Assembly (NCBI GenBank): GCA_029860045.1
Contig: JAOUBY010000005.1
Coordinates: 1-60,741 of the forward strand
Length of the DNA stretch: 60,741 nucleotides
Source: Gammaproteobacteria bacterium
Lineage (GTDB): Bacteria; Pseudomonadota; Gammaproteobacteria; UBA9214
Direction of reading: 5' to 3'
Position 1 is the first letter of the stretch, and the number at the start of each line of letters is the position of its first letter. Of the stretch, positions 34,277 through 43,286 are shown piece after piece. The translations under genes and the position numbers were made by a program. The notes below the pieces were generated by a model. It ran no database searches, was not told the DNA's origin, and worked only from the letters and a program-made list of their open reading frames with translations.

Positions 34277-35163
34277 TCAGCAATGGAAATGGCATCCCGG
34301 TGAAGGAGACCCTGGCACTCGTCTACTCGGTGTTCAAGGTCCGCATCGGGACTGCCATCATGCTGACCGCGCTGGCGGGCATCGCCGTGGCGCCCGGGCC
34401 GGCACCGGAGGCATGGCAGATTGCAGTGCTTGCCCTTGCCGTACTGCTGTCCTCGGCCAGTGCCGGCGCCTTCAACATGTACATGGAACGTGACCTCGAT
34501 GCGCGCATGAACCGTACCCGCAACCGGCCGTTTGTAACCGGCCGGTTTGTGGCAAACGGTTACTGGCTATCCGGGATTGTCCTGTTGCTGGTGGTTGCCA
34601 TCGCGGCGGCGGCACTCGCCACCAACGCCATTGCTGCGTTCTACGTGTTCCTGGGCGCCTTTGTCTATGGCGTGGTGTACACCGTCTGGCTGAAACGGCG
34701 CACCTGGATGAATATTGTCGTTGGCGGGCTGGCCGGCAGCTTTGCCATTCTTGCCGGGGCCGCAGCAGTGGACCCCGGACTGGCGCCGGCGCCCCTGATA
34801 CTGGCAGTCGTACTGTTCCTGTGGACCCCGCCCCACTTCTGGAGCCTGGCCTTCAAGTACAAGGATGACTACGCAGCGGCCGGCGTACCCATGTTACCGG
34901 TTGTGGTGAATGACAAGACAGCTGCGAACATCATCCTTGGTCATACTGTCCTGCTGGTTGCACTGTCACTGGCACCCGTCATGTATGGCATGGGCTGGAT
35001 TTACCTGCTGGGCGCCATTACCGGTGGCGGCTGGTTTGTCCGCACCAGCATTGGCCTGGCACGCAACCCGTCAGCAAAGACCGCGATGACCAATTTTCAT
35101 GCCTCGCTGTTACAACTGAGCCTGCTGCTGGTCGGTGCGATCCTTGATGCGTGGCTGGTCTAG
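34261..35163 (+). CDS. ctaB: Protoheme IX farnesyltransferase (heme O synthase)
   Basis: SAGAFNMYMERDLDARMNRTRNRPFVTGR; LFLWTPPHFWSLAFKYKDDYAAAGVPMLPVV. Confidence 0.93.
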   Translation: MATALISNGNGIPVKETLALVYSVFKVRIGTAIMLTALAGIAVAPGPAPEAWQIAVLALAVLLSSASAGAFNMYMERDLDARMNRTRNRPFVTGRFVANGYWLSGIVLLLVVAIAAAALATNAIAAFYVFLGAFVYGVVYTVWLKRRTWMNIVVGGLAGSFAILAGAAAVDPGLAPAPLILAVVLFLWTPPHFWSLAFKYKDDYAAAGVPMLPVVVNDKTAANIILGHTVLLVALSLAPVMYGMGWIYLLGAITGGGWFVRTSIGLARNPSAKTAMTNFHASLLQLSLLLVGAILDAWLV

Positions 35164-35292
35164 CATCGTGTCTGCATACACCACTGCGTTACTTTAGTCG
35201 AAACCTAACCAAACACCGGTTTAAGGTAGCATAGTCATGCCAGCATGACATGCCCGCCAGATGATTGTCGAGTCCGATTGCAATACTTACCA

Positions 35293-36123
35293 ATGCGTTC
35301 ATATCAGAAAATATTAAGCCTTGTTCTCACGGTCCTGCTAATAACCGGCGCAGCCTCTGCTGCTGCACAGGAAGCTGCGGCAACTTATGACGAGAAACAG
35401 TCACTCGCGCGCAGCCAGGCCGTGCAGGGCCATACCGTTGGTGATTACACCTTCCTCGATGGCAACGGAAATTCAGTATCGCTGGGCGCGTTGCGTGGCA
35501 AGCCGGTTATCATCAGCCTGATCTACACCAGCTGCTACCATGTCTGCCCGACTGTAACCACCAACCTGGCAAAGGTTATCGGAATCGCACGGGATGCCCT
35601 GGGCAATGACAGCTTCTCGGTGCTGACCATCGGCTTTGACACGGCAGCTGATACGCCGGATCGGATGCGACTGTTCGCCAAACAGAGAAATATTGATCTC
35701 GATAACTGGCATTTTGTCAGCGTAGATACCGACACCCTGCAACGGCTGTCCGATGATGTCGGCTTCAGCTATTTCAGCACCCCCAAGGGTTTTGACCACA
35801 TGATCCAGGCCACCCTGCTTGATGGCGAGGGCAAGGTCTATCGACAGATCTACGGCATGGCCCCGGAACCACCGGCACTGGTCGAGCCGCTCAAGGAACT
35901 GCTGTACGGCAAACAGGTGGCCGCCACACCGATCGAGGGCATGCTGAACAACATCAAGCTGTTCTGTGTCGTGTACGACCCGACCACCGGGATGTACCGT
36001 TTTGACTATTCGATTTTCATCGGCCTGGCCATCGGGCTACTGACGCTGGGTGGCACTGCCTGGTTCATTGTCCGCGCCTGGCGCAGGTCCGCTCCGGGCG
36101 GTCCGGCACGGGGGAACTCATGA
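35293..36123 (+). CDS. SCO1/SenC family copper chaperone with C-terminal TM helix
   Basis: GKPVIISLIYTSCYHVCPTVTTNLAKVIG (CxxxC); FDHMIQATLLDGEGKVYRQIYG. Confidence 0.9.
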   Translation: MRSYQKILSLVLTVLLITGAASAAAQEAAATYDEKQSLARSQAVQGHTVGDYTFLDGNGNSVSLGALRGKPVIISLIYTSCYHVCPTVTTNLAKVIGIARDALGNDSFSVLTIGFDTAADTPDRMRLFAKQRNIDLDNWHFVSVDTDTLQRLSDDVGFSYFSTPKGFDHMIQATLLDGEGKVYRQIYGMAPEPPALVEPLKELLYGKQVAATPIEGMLNNIKLFCVVYDPTTGMYRFDYSIFIGLAIGLLTLGGTAWFIVRAWRRSAPGGPARGNS

Positions 36124-37703
36124 CTGGCCTGCGCACCGCTGCCCGATCGGTATTTGAATTCGCCGAAAAACTGTTTGACCGGGCCTTTGGTCCTGACTGG
36201 AACCCGCTCTACCACCTGGGCACACTGGGCTGGTTTTTTTACTGGATTGTGATTGTCAGTGGCATCTATCTCTATATCTTTTTTGACACCGGGATCACCC
36301 AGGCCTACGAATCACTGGAATACATCACCAATGTGCAGTGGTATGCCGGGGGGGTCATGCGCAGCCTGCATCGCTATGCCTCGGATGCACTGATCATTGT
36401 CATGATGTTGCACCTGGTGCGTGAATTCGTCATGGACCGTTACCGCGGCGCACGCTGGTTCAGCTGGTTTACCGGGGTGCCATTGATATGGCTGGTATTT
36501 GCCTGCGGCATCAGCGGCTACTGGATGGTATGGGACGTGCTCGCTCAATACATCGCCATTGCCTCGACCGAATGGCTCGATTCACTGGGCATCTTCGGCC
36601 AGTCTATTGCACGCAACTTCCTGAATGAAGAAACATTGAGCGGCCGCTTCTTCACACTCATGGTATTCATTCACATTGCCGTTCCGCTATTCATGCTGCT
36701 GGTCATGTGGATACACATCCAGCGACAGAGAAATGCCCGGGTCAATCCACCCGTCGGCCTGGCTGTCGGCACACTGGGCATGCTACTGGTACTTTCCCTC
36801 ATCGAGCCAGCAGTCAGTCAGGCACCCGCCAACCTGAATATCGCACCGGCCGTTATCGACTTTGACTGGTTCTACCTGGCAGGCTATCCGTTACTGGACT
36901 GGCTGCCCGGCCTGGTTGTCTGGGCACTGGGTGGCGGGGCTACACTGTTACTGCTGGTGATGCCCTGGCTGCCGCCCGGACGTCGCCGCACGGCCGCACA
37001 GGTTGACCTCGACAACTGCAATGGCTGTGGCCGCTGTGTGGAAGACTGCCCGTTCAGCGCCGTGGACCTGCAACAACGTACCGACGGGGCCGCCTTTAGC
37101 GAGGAAGCGATTGTCAGCAATAATCTGTGCACCGGCTGCGGCATCTGTGTCGGCGCCTGCCCCACTTCAACACCCTTCCGGCGCAGCGGCAAACTGGTGC
37201 CCGGGATCAACCTGCCCGACACGGACCTGCACACCCTGCGCGAACAGACGCTGGCCGCGACATCGCCACTGAGCGGGATTGGACGCGTCATGGTATACGG
37301 CTGCGAGCACGGACCGGACCTGGAGAAACTGCGGGACGCAGACACGGCCGTATTGAAACTGCCGTGTATTGCCATGCTGCCGCCCTCTTTTATCGATTTT
37401 CTGATTTCACGCAAGCATGTCGATGGCGTTTTACTGACCGGTTGCGCTGAAGGGGACTGTCACTACCGGCTCGGCCAGCAGTGGGCAGGACAGCGTCTGG
37501 CCGGAGAGCGCGATCCGTACCTGCGTGCGCGGGTGCCGCGCGAGCGGGTCGACACTTTCTGGGCCGGCCTCACCAGCAACAGGAAACTCAGGGACGAGCT
37601 GAAAAACTTCCGCACCCGCCTGTCAGTACTGCCCGCTATCGAGCGCAACAAACGCCAGCCCGTGATCAAACGAGTTATCGAGGGTGACGAAAGCCATGAA
37701 TAG
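36120..37703 (+). CDS. Cytochrome b (b6-like) - 2x[4Fe-4S] ferredoxin - MvhD/FlpD-like fusion protein
   Basis: TM region with SLHRYASDALIIVMMLHLVREFV and FFTLMVFIHIAVPLFMLLVMWIHI; CNGCGRCVEDCP and CTGCGICVGACP; C-terminal MVYGCEHGPDL...VLKLPCIAMLPPSFIDFLISRKHVDGVLLTGCAEGDCHYRLG (MvhD/FlpD signature). Confidence 0.85.
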   Translation: MTGLRTAARSVFEFAEKLFDRAFGPDWNPLYHLGTLGWFFYWIVIVSGIYLYIFFDTGITQAYESLEYITNVQWYAGGVMRSLHRYASDALIIVMMLHLVREFVMDRYRGARWFSWFTGVPLIWLVFACGISGYWMVWDVLAQYIAIASTEWLDSLGIFGQSIARNFLNEETLSGRFFTLMVFIHIAVPLFMLLVMWIHIQRQRNARVNPPVGLAVGTLGMLLVLSLIEPAVSQAPANLNIAPAVIDFDWFYLAGYPLLDWLPGLVVWALGGGATLLLLVMPWLPPGRRRTAAQVDLDNCNGCGRCVEDCPFSAVDLQQRTDGAAFSEEAIVSNNLCTGCGICVGACPTSTPFRRSGKLVPGINLPDTDLHTLREQTLAATSPLSGIGRVMVYGCEHGPDLEKLRDADTAVLKLPCIAMLPPSFIDFLISRKHVDGVLLTGCAEGDCHYRLGQQWAGQRLAGERDPYLRARVPRERVDTFWAGLTSNRKLRDELKNFRTRLSVLPAIERNKRQPVIKRVIEGDESHE

Positions 37704-38199
37704 GGTACTCGCCTACATCGGCCAGGCTATCGCCTACACGCTGTTTGCTTTTGTGATCGGCTATCTAGCCACCTCGCCTCCCTACACCCACCTGGAGCCG
37801 GGCATGGCAGTCATCAAGCTGAGCTTCAGTCACGCAGGTGAGCACATCAAGGAATGCCGGCGGTTAACCCAGGAGGAACTGAATGCGCTGCCACCCAATA
37901 TGCGCAGGCCAACAGACTGCCCACGCGAACGGGTACCGCTACTGGTCGAACTTGAACTGGATGGTGAAACCATTTACCACGAGCTGCTACCCCCCTCCGG
38001 CCTGGCCAGTGACGGTGCCTCAACGGCATATAAAAAATTCCCGATAAGCGCGGGGGAACACCGTATCGTGGCAAGATTGCGTGAAAGAAGGGAGACCGAC
38101 GGTTTTGATTATGAGAAAGCGGGAGAGATCAGCCTGGCACCCCAACAGAATTTTGTAATTGATTTTCGACCCGAACTGGGCGGCTTCCTGTTCCTATGA
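37696..38199 (+). CDS. Hypothetical single-TM protein at the end of the NOR-like operon
   Basis: MNRVLAYIGQAIAYTLFAFVIGYLATSPPYTHLEPGMAVIKLSFSHAGEHIKECRRL...; overlaps upstream CDS. Confidence 0.75.
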   Translation: MNRVLAYIGQAIAYTLFAFVIGYLATSPPYTHLEPGMAVIKLSFSHAGEHIKECRRLTQEELNALPPNMRRPTDCPRERVPLLVELELDGETIYHELLPPSGLASDGASTAYKKFPISAGEHRIVARLRERRETDGFDYEKAGEISLAPQQNFVIDFRPELGGFLFL

Positions 38200-38206
38200 G
38201 GTTTCC

Positions 38207-38602
38207 ATGTCGATGATTGAATGGAAAGATGAATTCTCGGTCGGCATCCCCGATGTTGACCACGAACACCAACAGCTTATCGGGCTGATCAACGAACTGC
38301 ACAACGCCATGTCAGGCAAAAACGCCGCCATGACCGTGACAGATTTTCTCGGCGAGATTCACGCGCATGTCGCAGCACACTTCGCGCTGGAAGAAAAAAT
38401 AATGCGCGAGAAGAAATATGACCAGTACGAAGACCACAAGCGAGACCACGAACGTCTGCTCGATGAAATCAGTGACATCATGGATGACTACGAAGAAAAC
38501 GCCTTTTACAGTGACGAGGTGTTTACAAGCACCCTCGAACACTGGTTTAGTGATCACTTCAAGACCAGGGACGCACGCCTGCATAAGCACCTGGGTGTAT
38601 AA
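38207..38602 (+). CDS. Bacteriohemerythrin
   Basis: MSMIEWKDEFSVGIPDVDHEHQQLIGLINELHNAM...HFALEEKIMREKKYDQYEDHKRDHERLLDEI...WFSDHFKTRDARLHKHL. Confidence 0.93.
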   Translation: MSMIEWKDEFSVGIPDVDHEHQQLIGLINELHNAMSGKNAAMTVTDFLGEIHAHVAAHFALEEKIMREKKYDQYEDHKRDHERLLDEISDIMDDYEENAFYSDEVFTSTLEHWFSDHFKTRDARLHKHLGV

Positions 38603-38710
38603 GCTGCCTATCTGCACACAGCACCGCGCCACAAAAGATAGCGACCCCAACCGGGCATCAATAGCGTCCAAAAGCAGCAACCTGAAAGAGCCCGCTTCTC
38701 CAGGCGAGGT

Positions 38711-39124
38711 TTACAGAAATAGCGGGAACAACTTGCTCTTCTCCAGGTTGATGCGATCACTTACAAGAGCAAATATCTCACGCGTCTCCTGCGTGAACTC
38801 ATCATGCCCGGTCGCGTCACCCCCACGGGTGGCATGACACCAGCGCTTTATATAGCTCGATAAAATCGTCCTGAGCTGGTGGGTGTTATTGATAAACCTG
38901 GTGGCAACTTCATTGATGCTCTTGTCCTCATGCGAGAGCAGTTCCGCGTACATCGCCCGGTCCTCATGGTCCAGGTGCGCGCGTATCTTTTCACTGAATC
39001 TTGACAGCAACTCGCAGAACACCGGATTACCCCTCATGTCCGGGTCGGCAATCAATACATCCAGCACCGCACACAAATCAGTGAGCTCCTGGTTTTCCCT
39101 GCTGAATTCCGCAACATCCACCAT
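38711..39124 (-). CDS. Hemerythrin (HHE) domain protein
   Basis: RAHLDHEDRAMYAELLSHEDKSINEVATRFINNTHQLRTILSSYIKRWCHATR; start MVDVAEFSREN behind AAGGAGGAG. Confidence 0.75.
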   Translation of the reverse strand: MVDVAEFSRENQELTDLCAVLDVLIADPDMRGNPVFCELLSRFSEKIRAHLDHEDRAMYAELLSHEDKSINEVATRFINNTHQLRTILSSYIKRWCHATRGGDATGHDEFTQETREIFALVSDRINLEKSKLFPLFL

Positions 39125-39204
39125 GATTATCTCCTCCTTAACTAAATCCTGAATATTTGTTATCTGTGGGACTCTGAAGCTAGGCAATCAGGCGCGCAAA
39201 ATCA

Positions 39205-39218
39205 ATGATGTAAATCAA
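39205..39218. promoter_or_regulatory. Near-consensus FNR/DNR-like site ATGATGTAAATCAA
   Basis: One mismatch from TTGAT-N4-ATCAA; upstream of the HHE gene (-). Confidence 0.45.
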
Positions 39219-39269
39219 CTATCATGAATTTGTCCGCTTGGCCTGAGCTGCGCCAATCAGACACACCTG

Positions 39270-39335
39270 CAGGAGCGCTTCGCAAGTGCGGTCTTTGCCA
39301 CGATATTGGAATCGCGGATGAGATCCGCTCCTACA
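39270..39335. repeat. REP-like element related to the one in nirF
   Basis: Minus strand reads TTGTAGGAGCGGATCTCATCCGCGATTCC...CGCACTTGCGAAGCGCTCCT; shares the GTAGGAGCG...CGCGAT frame. Confidence 0.75.
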
Positions 39336-40719
39336 ATTGATACTCCTGGTGTAACTCCGGCATCTCTACCTGCGTATTTTTCAATAACCGGCTGAATGCC
39401 GTCATGCTGTCCTTCTCGCCATGCACCAGGAAAGTCTTCCCCGGCGTGCCGGTCTGTGCATGCCATGCGCGTAATTCGCTCTGCCCGGCATGTGCTGAAA
39501 ACCCGCCAATGGTGTAGACCTGCGCACGCACCGCGTAGTCCTCGCCATAGATATCCACACTCTTCGCGCCATCGACAATACGCCGTGCCAGCGTGCCATG
39601 GGCCGCATAACCAACGAATACGACACTGCTGTTCTCCCGACCCAGGTTGTACTTCAGGTGATGACGAATGCGGCCGCCGGTACACATGCCGGACCCCGCC
39701 ATGATCACTGCACCGCCGGTGATCTGGTTGATCGCCATCGACTCGGCGGTCTCGCGTGTGAAGTGCAGGCCGGGAAAGTCAAATGGATCGCGGCCGGTAC
39801 GGAACAGTTCATGTGTGTGCTCGTCGTAACAGTCCGGATGACGCTGGAAAATCCGGGTAGCGGAAATGGCCATGGGTGAATCGAGAAATACCTGCAGAAA
39901 CTGTGGCAGGACACCCTGTTCCTTGCCAGCATGCAGGTAGAACAGGATCTCCTGCGAACGCTCCAGTGCAAATGTCGGGATGATCACGTTACCACCGCGT
40001 TGAATGGTGGTATTGATGGCCTCGTACAACTCCTCGACAGACGGCAGCAACTGCTTGTGCTGACGGTCACCGTAGGTCGTCTCCATGACCACCACGTCAA
40101 CTTCCGGCGGGCTGGCCGGGTCACGCAGGATCGGGCGACCACCAAGGCCCAGATCACCTGAAAACAGCAGACGTCGATCACGTCCATCCTCGGACAATTC
40201 CAGCAGGATACTGGCCGAGCCAAGGATATGACCGGCATCGATGAAAGTCGCACGAATACCCGGCGCCAGTTGCAACGGCTGATCGTAATGCGCAACGCGC
40301 CCGAAATTCTCCAGTGCATTGAGTGCATCCAGCGTGGTGTAAAGCGGAACAACTTCCTCACCCGTCTTGCCGCGACGTCGCGCACGACGGTTCCGGTAGC
40401 GCGCCTCTTCCTCCTGCAGGCCGGCCGAATCCATCATGATCAGCCGCGCCAGTTCCCGGCTGGCCGCCGTGGTGATGATCTCGCCGGTAAAACCGCGATT
40501 GACCAGCAGCGGGATACGCCCGCAGTGATCAAGATGGGCGTGGGTCAGCAACAGGTAGTCAACCGATGCAGGATCGAAGCCGAAGTCGCTGGCATTATCC
40601 TCGACCAGCTCGCGGCTACCCTGGTACAACCCACAGTCGACCAGGATGCGCTTGCCCGCGCACTGCAGCAAATGGCATGACCCGGTCACATCCTGCGCGG
40701 CACCATGAAATGACAACTT
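39331..40719 (-). CDS. MBL-fold beta-CASP (CPSF/RNA-specificity exonuclease-like) protein
   Basis: MKLSFHGAAQDVTGSCHLLQ; LLTHAHLDHCGRIPLLV; SGDLG; MAGSGMCTGGRIRHHLK; FLVHGEKDSM. Start inferred at MKLSFHG. Confidence 0.93.
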   Translation of the reverse strand, partial: KLSFHGAAQDVTGSCHLLQCAGKRILVDCGLYQGSRELVEDNASDFGFDPASVDYLLLTHAHLDHCGRIPLLVNRGFTGEIITTAASRELARLIMMDSAGLQEEEARYRNRRARRRGKTGEEVVPLYTTLDALNALENFGRVAHYDQPLQLAPGIRATFIDAGHILGSASILLELSEDGRDRRLLFSGDLGLGGRPILRDPASPPEVDVVVMETTYGDRQHKQLLPSVEELYEAINTTIQRGGNVIIPTFALERSQEILFYLHAGKEQGVLPQFLQVFLDSPMAISATRIFQRHPDCYDEHTHELFRTGRDPFDFPGLHFTRETAESMAINQITGGAVIMAGSGMCTGGRIRHHLKYNLGRENSSVVFVGYAAHGTLARRIVDGAKSVDIYGEDYAVRAQVYTIGGFSAHAGQSELRAWHAQTGTPGKTFLVHGEKDSMTAFSRLLKNTQVEMPELHQEYQL

Positions 40720-41693
40720 CATACTTCCGTTTCTCCAGAGAGCATTGGGCGGTTGCACTTGATATACCAGTGCTCTATTCCCTGCCACGCCTCCAGTGCC
40801 GTCTCTGCAAACCAGAAGATGTCACGATCCTCCAGGTCGATGGCACCCTGCTCGAGCAGAAAGTCGAAGTCGATGACCCTTTCCCAGTAGGCCTGGCCAA
40901 CCAGCACGACCGGTAGCGGCTTGATGGTGCGCGTCTGGATCAGGGTCAGCGCCTCGAACAGTTCATCCATCGTGCCGAACCCCCCCGGAAACGCAACCAA
41001 TGCGCGTGCGCGCTGCATAAAGTGCAGCTTGCGCAGGGCGAAGTATCGAAAGCGGAAGCACAGCTCCTGTGAAATATAGGGGTTCGGAAACTGCTCTTCT
41101 GGCAGGTCGATGTTCATGCCGACCGTTTTGGCGCCATGCTCGAACGCACCGCGATTGGTGGCCTCCATAATGCCGGGACCACCACCGGTCATCACCACCA
41201 GTTCACAGTCCAGAGGGCCCTTGCCGAATTCGGCCACGAGGCGGCCAAATTCGCGAGCTTCCGAATAGTAGTGGCTGTTGTCGAGGATATGCCGTGCTAC
41301 CTTGAGGCGCCGCTGCAGGTCTGCATCGTCTGGAGTTTCTGCCAACGCACGCTCGAGCATGTCGATCCTGCGCTGTGCCGCTGACGGCTCGGCTATCCGG
41401 GTGCTGCCAAAAACAACGATGGTGTTATTCACCGAATGTTCACAAAGCAGCAGTTCCGGCTTCAGGTATTCAAGCTGGAGACGCAGCCCACGCGCCTCGT
41501 CACGCTCAAGAAAGGCAACGTCCCGGTCGGCACGACGATAGCTGGGTGCCTCGAGCAGGGCCTGGATACGGTCTGGCGCATGGGGGTCTTCCGCGCCAGC
41601 CTTAGGTTGCGACTCCGGCAGCGGCTCGCGCCGTCGCTCCGGGTCCGGCGGCGGCGGTATATCCGGTGGTGCCTTTTTCCCGATATCACTCAT
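40719..41693 (-). CDS. LOG/TIGR00730-family Rossmann-fold protein
   Basis: VVMTGGGPGIMEATNRGAFEHG; ARALVAFPGGFGTMDELFEALTLIQT. Confidence 0.93.
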   Translation of the reverse strand: MSDIGKKAPPDIPPPPDPERRREPLPESQPKAGAEDPHAPDRIQALLEAPSYRRADRDVAFLERDEARGLRLQLEYLKPELLLCEHSVNNTIVVFGSTRIAEPSAAQRRIDMLERALAETPDDADLQRRLKVARHILDNSHYYSEAREFGRLVAEFGKGPLDCELVVMTGGGPGIMEATNRGAFEHGAKTVGMNIDLPEEQFPNPYISQELCFRFRYFALRKLHFMQRARALVAFPGGFGTMDELFEALTLIQTRTIKPLPVVLVGQAYWERVIDFDFLLEQGAIDLEDRDIFWFAETALEAWQGIEHWYIKCNRPMLSGETEV

Positions 41694-41762
41694 TCACTTA
41701 CTCCAGCTGACAAGACTCTGCTCATTCACGACCATGGTAGCGGCCATCAACAGTCTGAAACA

Positions 41763-42371
41763 CTACTCCCGGGGCTTGCTCCTGTCTGGTTTCGGGGTCA
41801 ACTTCCGGCGCATCTCTTCGATACCCGTCTGATAGGCCTCTGCATCACCGTAGTCGAAGAAACGCGGATAGCGCGCATGCGCACCGCGCACCCTGCGTGC
41901 ATGACGGATCGGACACCAGTATTGCTCGGTACGCGCAATGATTTCACGCGCATAGGCGACCACGCCGTTGGCATAGCCGCAGTAGGCACAGTTCACCTTC
42001 TCAATGGTATTCAGGTAGGCCAGCTTGTGTCGATCATTGACAAGATAATCGCGGCGACGCACGCGCGTCACGCCGTAGGCACGAAAACAAATATGTTGGT
42101 ACAGTGTAAATGTCAAATCAACCGTGACCAGCGGCACCAGCATGCTGTAGATAACCGGCGCGCTCAGAACCGATGCCAGGCGGGCAGTGAGAATATAGTT
42201 CAGTGAGCTGACACGGAAGCGGCGCTGAAAATCCTGCACCTCCCGGGTAAAACGCACCCTCCCCCCTTCAAAGGTATAACGAAAGCGCTCGCGTGCATCA
42301 TCAAACTGCGTCTCCATCTGCTCCTGGAGATCACGCATATCATCAAGCAGTTCATTGATATCTTTATACAT
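41763..42371 (-). CDS. Conserved-looking hypothetical protein with Cys motifs and TM segment
   Basis: VNCAYCGYANGVVAYAREIIARTEQYWCPIRHARR; N-terminal helical region. Confidence 0.7.
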   Translation of the reverse strand: MYKDINELLDDMRDLQEQMETQFDDARERFRYTFEGGRVRFTREVQDFQRRFRVSSLNYILTARLASVLSAPVIYSMLVPLVTVDLTFTLYQHICFRAYGVTRVRRRDYLVNDRHKLAYLNTIEKVNCAYCGYANGVVAYAREIIARTEQYWCPIRHARRVRGAHARYPRFFDYGDAEAYQTGIEEMRRKLTPKPDRSKPRE

Positions 42372-42599
42372 AAGCGGCCACCCTGCTACCTGTACTGCCT
42401 CAATCTAACTATAGCGCAGCCGGCTGCACTGATGACAGCCGTTGATACACATGAGTGAGTACAACATGAAATTGATGGGGGCAGACTTCCTGTGGATTTC
42501 AGATTTAAACTGTCCCGTCACAGGACGCTGCTGACAATCGGCAGGATGGCATATGCTTAAATTTCATGACCGGGCCTCATGGTAAGGCCGGCGTACTTA

Positions 42600-43172
42600 T
42601 TATTTTTTTCCAGGGGGATAACTCGACAGGATGTCGCTGACCAGTTTATTCACAATGTTGGTCATTGTTTCCGGGGTGCTGCTCTCGCCCAGGCGCTCGG
42701 TGCTGGAGCCGCGCCACAGCATGGCATTATCCGGGACATCGAGAATATCGATGGTAAGTACGAACTCATCATAGGAATCGACATCGTAGCCCGGGAATCC
42801 GTATCCGACGCCAACCGCACTGTGCCTGCCGAAGGTACCCATACCGATCGAAAAACCGCTGTTGCTCCCCTCCAGATCGGTACGCGTACCTACCTGGTAG
42901 GCAAGACTGGCATCGGCATTGCTATCCACCACGGCAATGCCGCGTGTTGCCAGGTAGTCGGTAATCGCATTCCTGATGCGTTCATCGACCAGCGGGCTGT
43001 TAACCCGGGTATCGCTGCTTTCCGATTGCGCCGGCGGCGCGATTTGAACGCTTTTTATAGAGGAAAAGTCATAGCCCGCCCGGTAGTCCACGTTGGTCGC
43101 GGTTGCGCAGGCAACCAGCATCGCCGCGAGTACAGGCACGGACATTTTCCCGAAAATATTCTGAAGCTTCAT
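42600..43172 (-). CDS. DUF4136-like lipoprotein
   Basis: MKLQNIFGKMSVPVLAAMLVACATATNVDYRAGYDFSSIKSVQI... lipobox-like LVAC; AITDYLATRGIAVVDSNADASLAYQVGT. Confidence 0.78.
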   Translation of the reverse strand: MKLQNIFGKMSVPVLAAMLVACATATNVDYRAGYDFSSIKSVQIAPPAQSESSDTRVNSPLVDERIRNAITDYLATRGIAVVDSNADASLAYQVGTRTDLEGSNSGFSIGMGTFGRHSAVGVGYGFPGYDVDSYDEFVLTIDILDVPDNAMLWRGSSTERLGESSTPETMTNIVNKLVSDILSSYPPGKK

Positions 43173-43286
43173 GGATACCTCCTCTATGACAGCATATTCA
43201 TGCATCGGCCCGTAGCTGGCAATAACCGGCCTTAAAGCGTTGGACAGCCGGGAAACCAGGTGATTCCCGTACCGTTAACTACCCGG

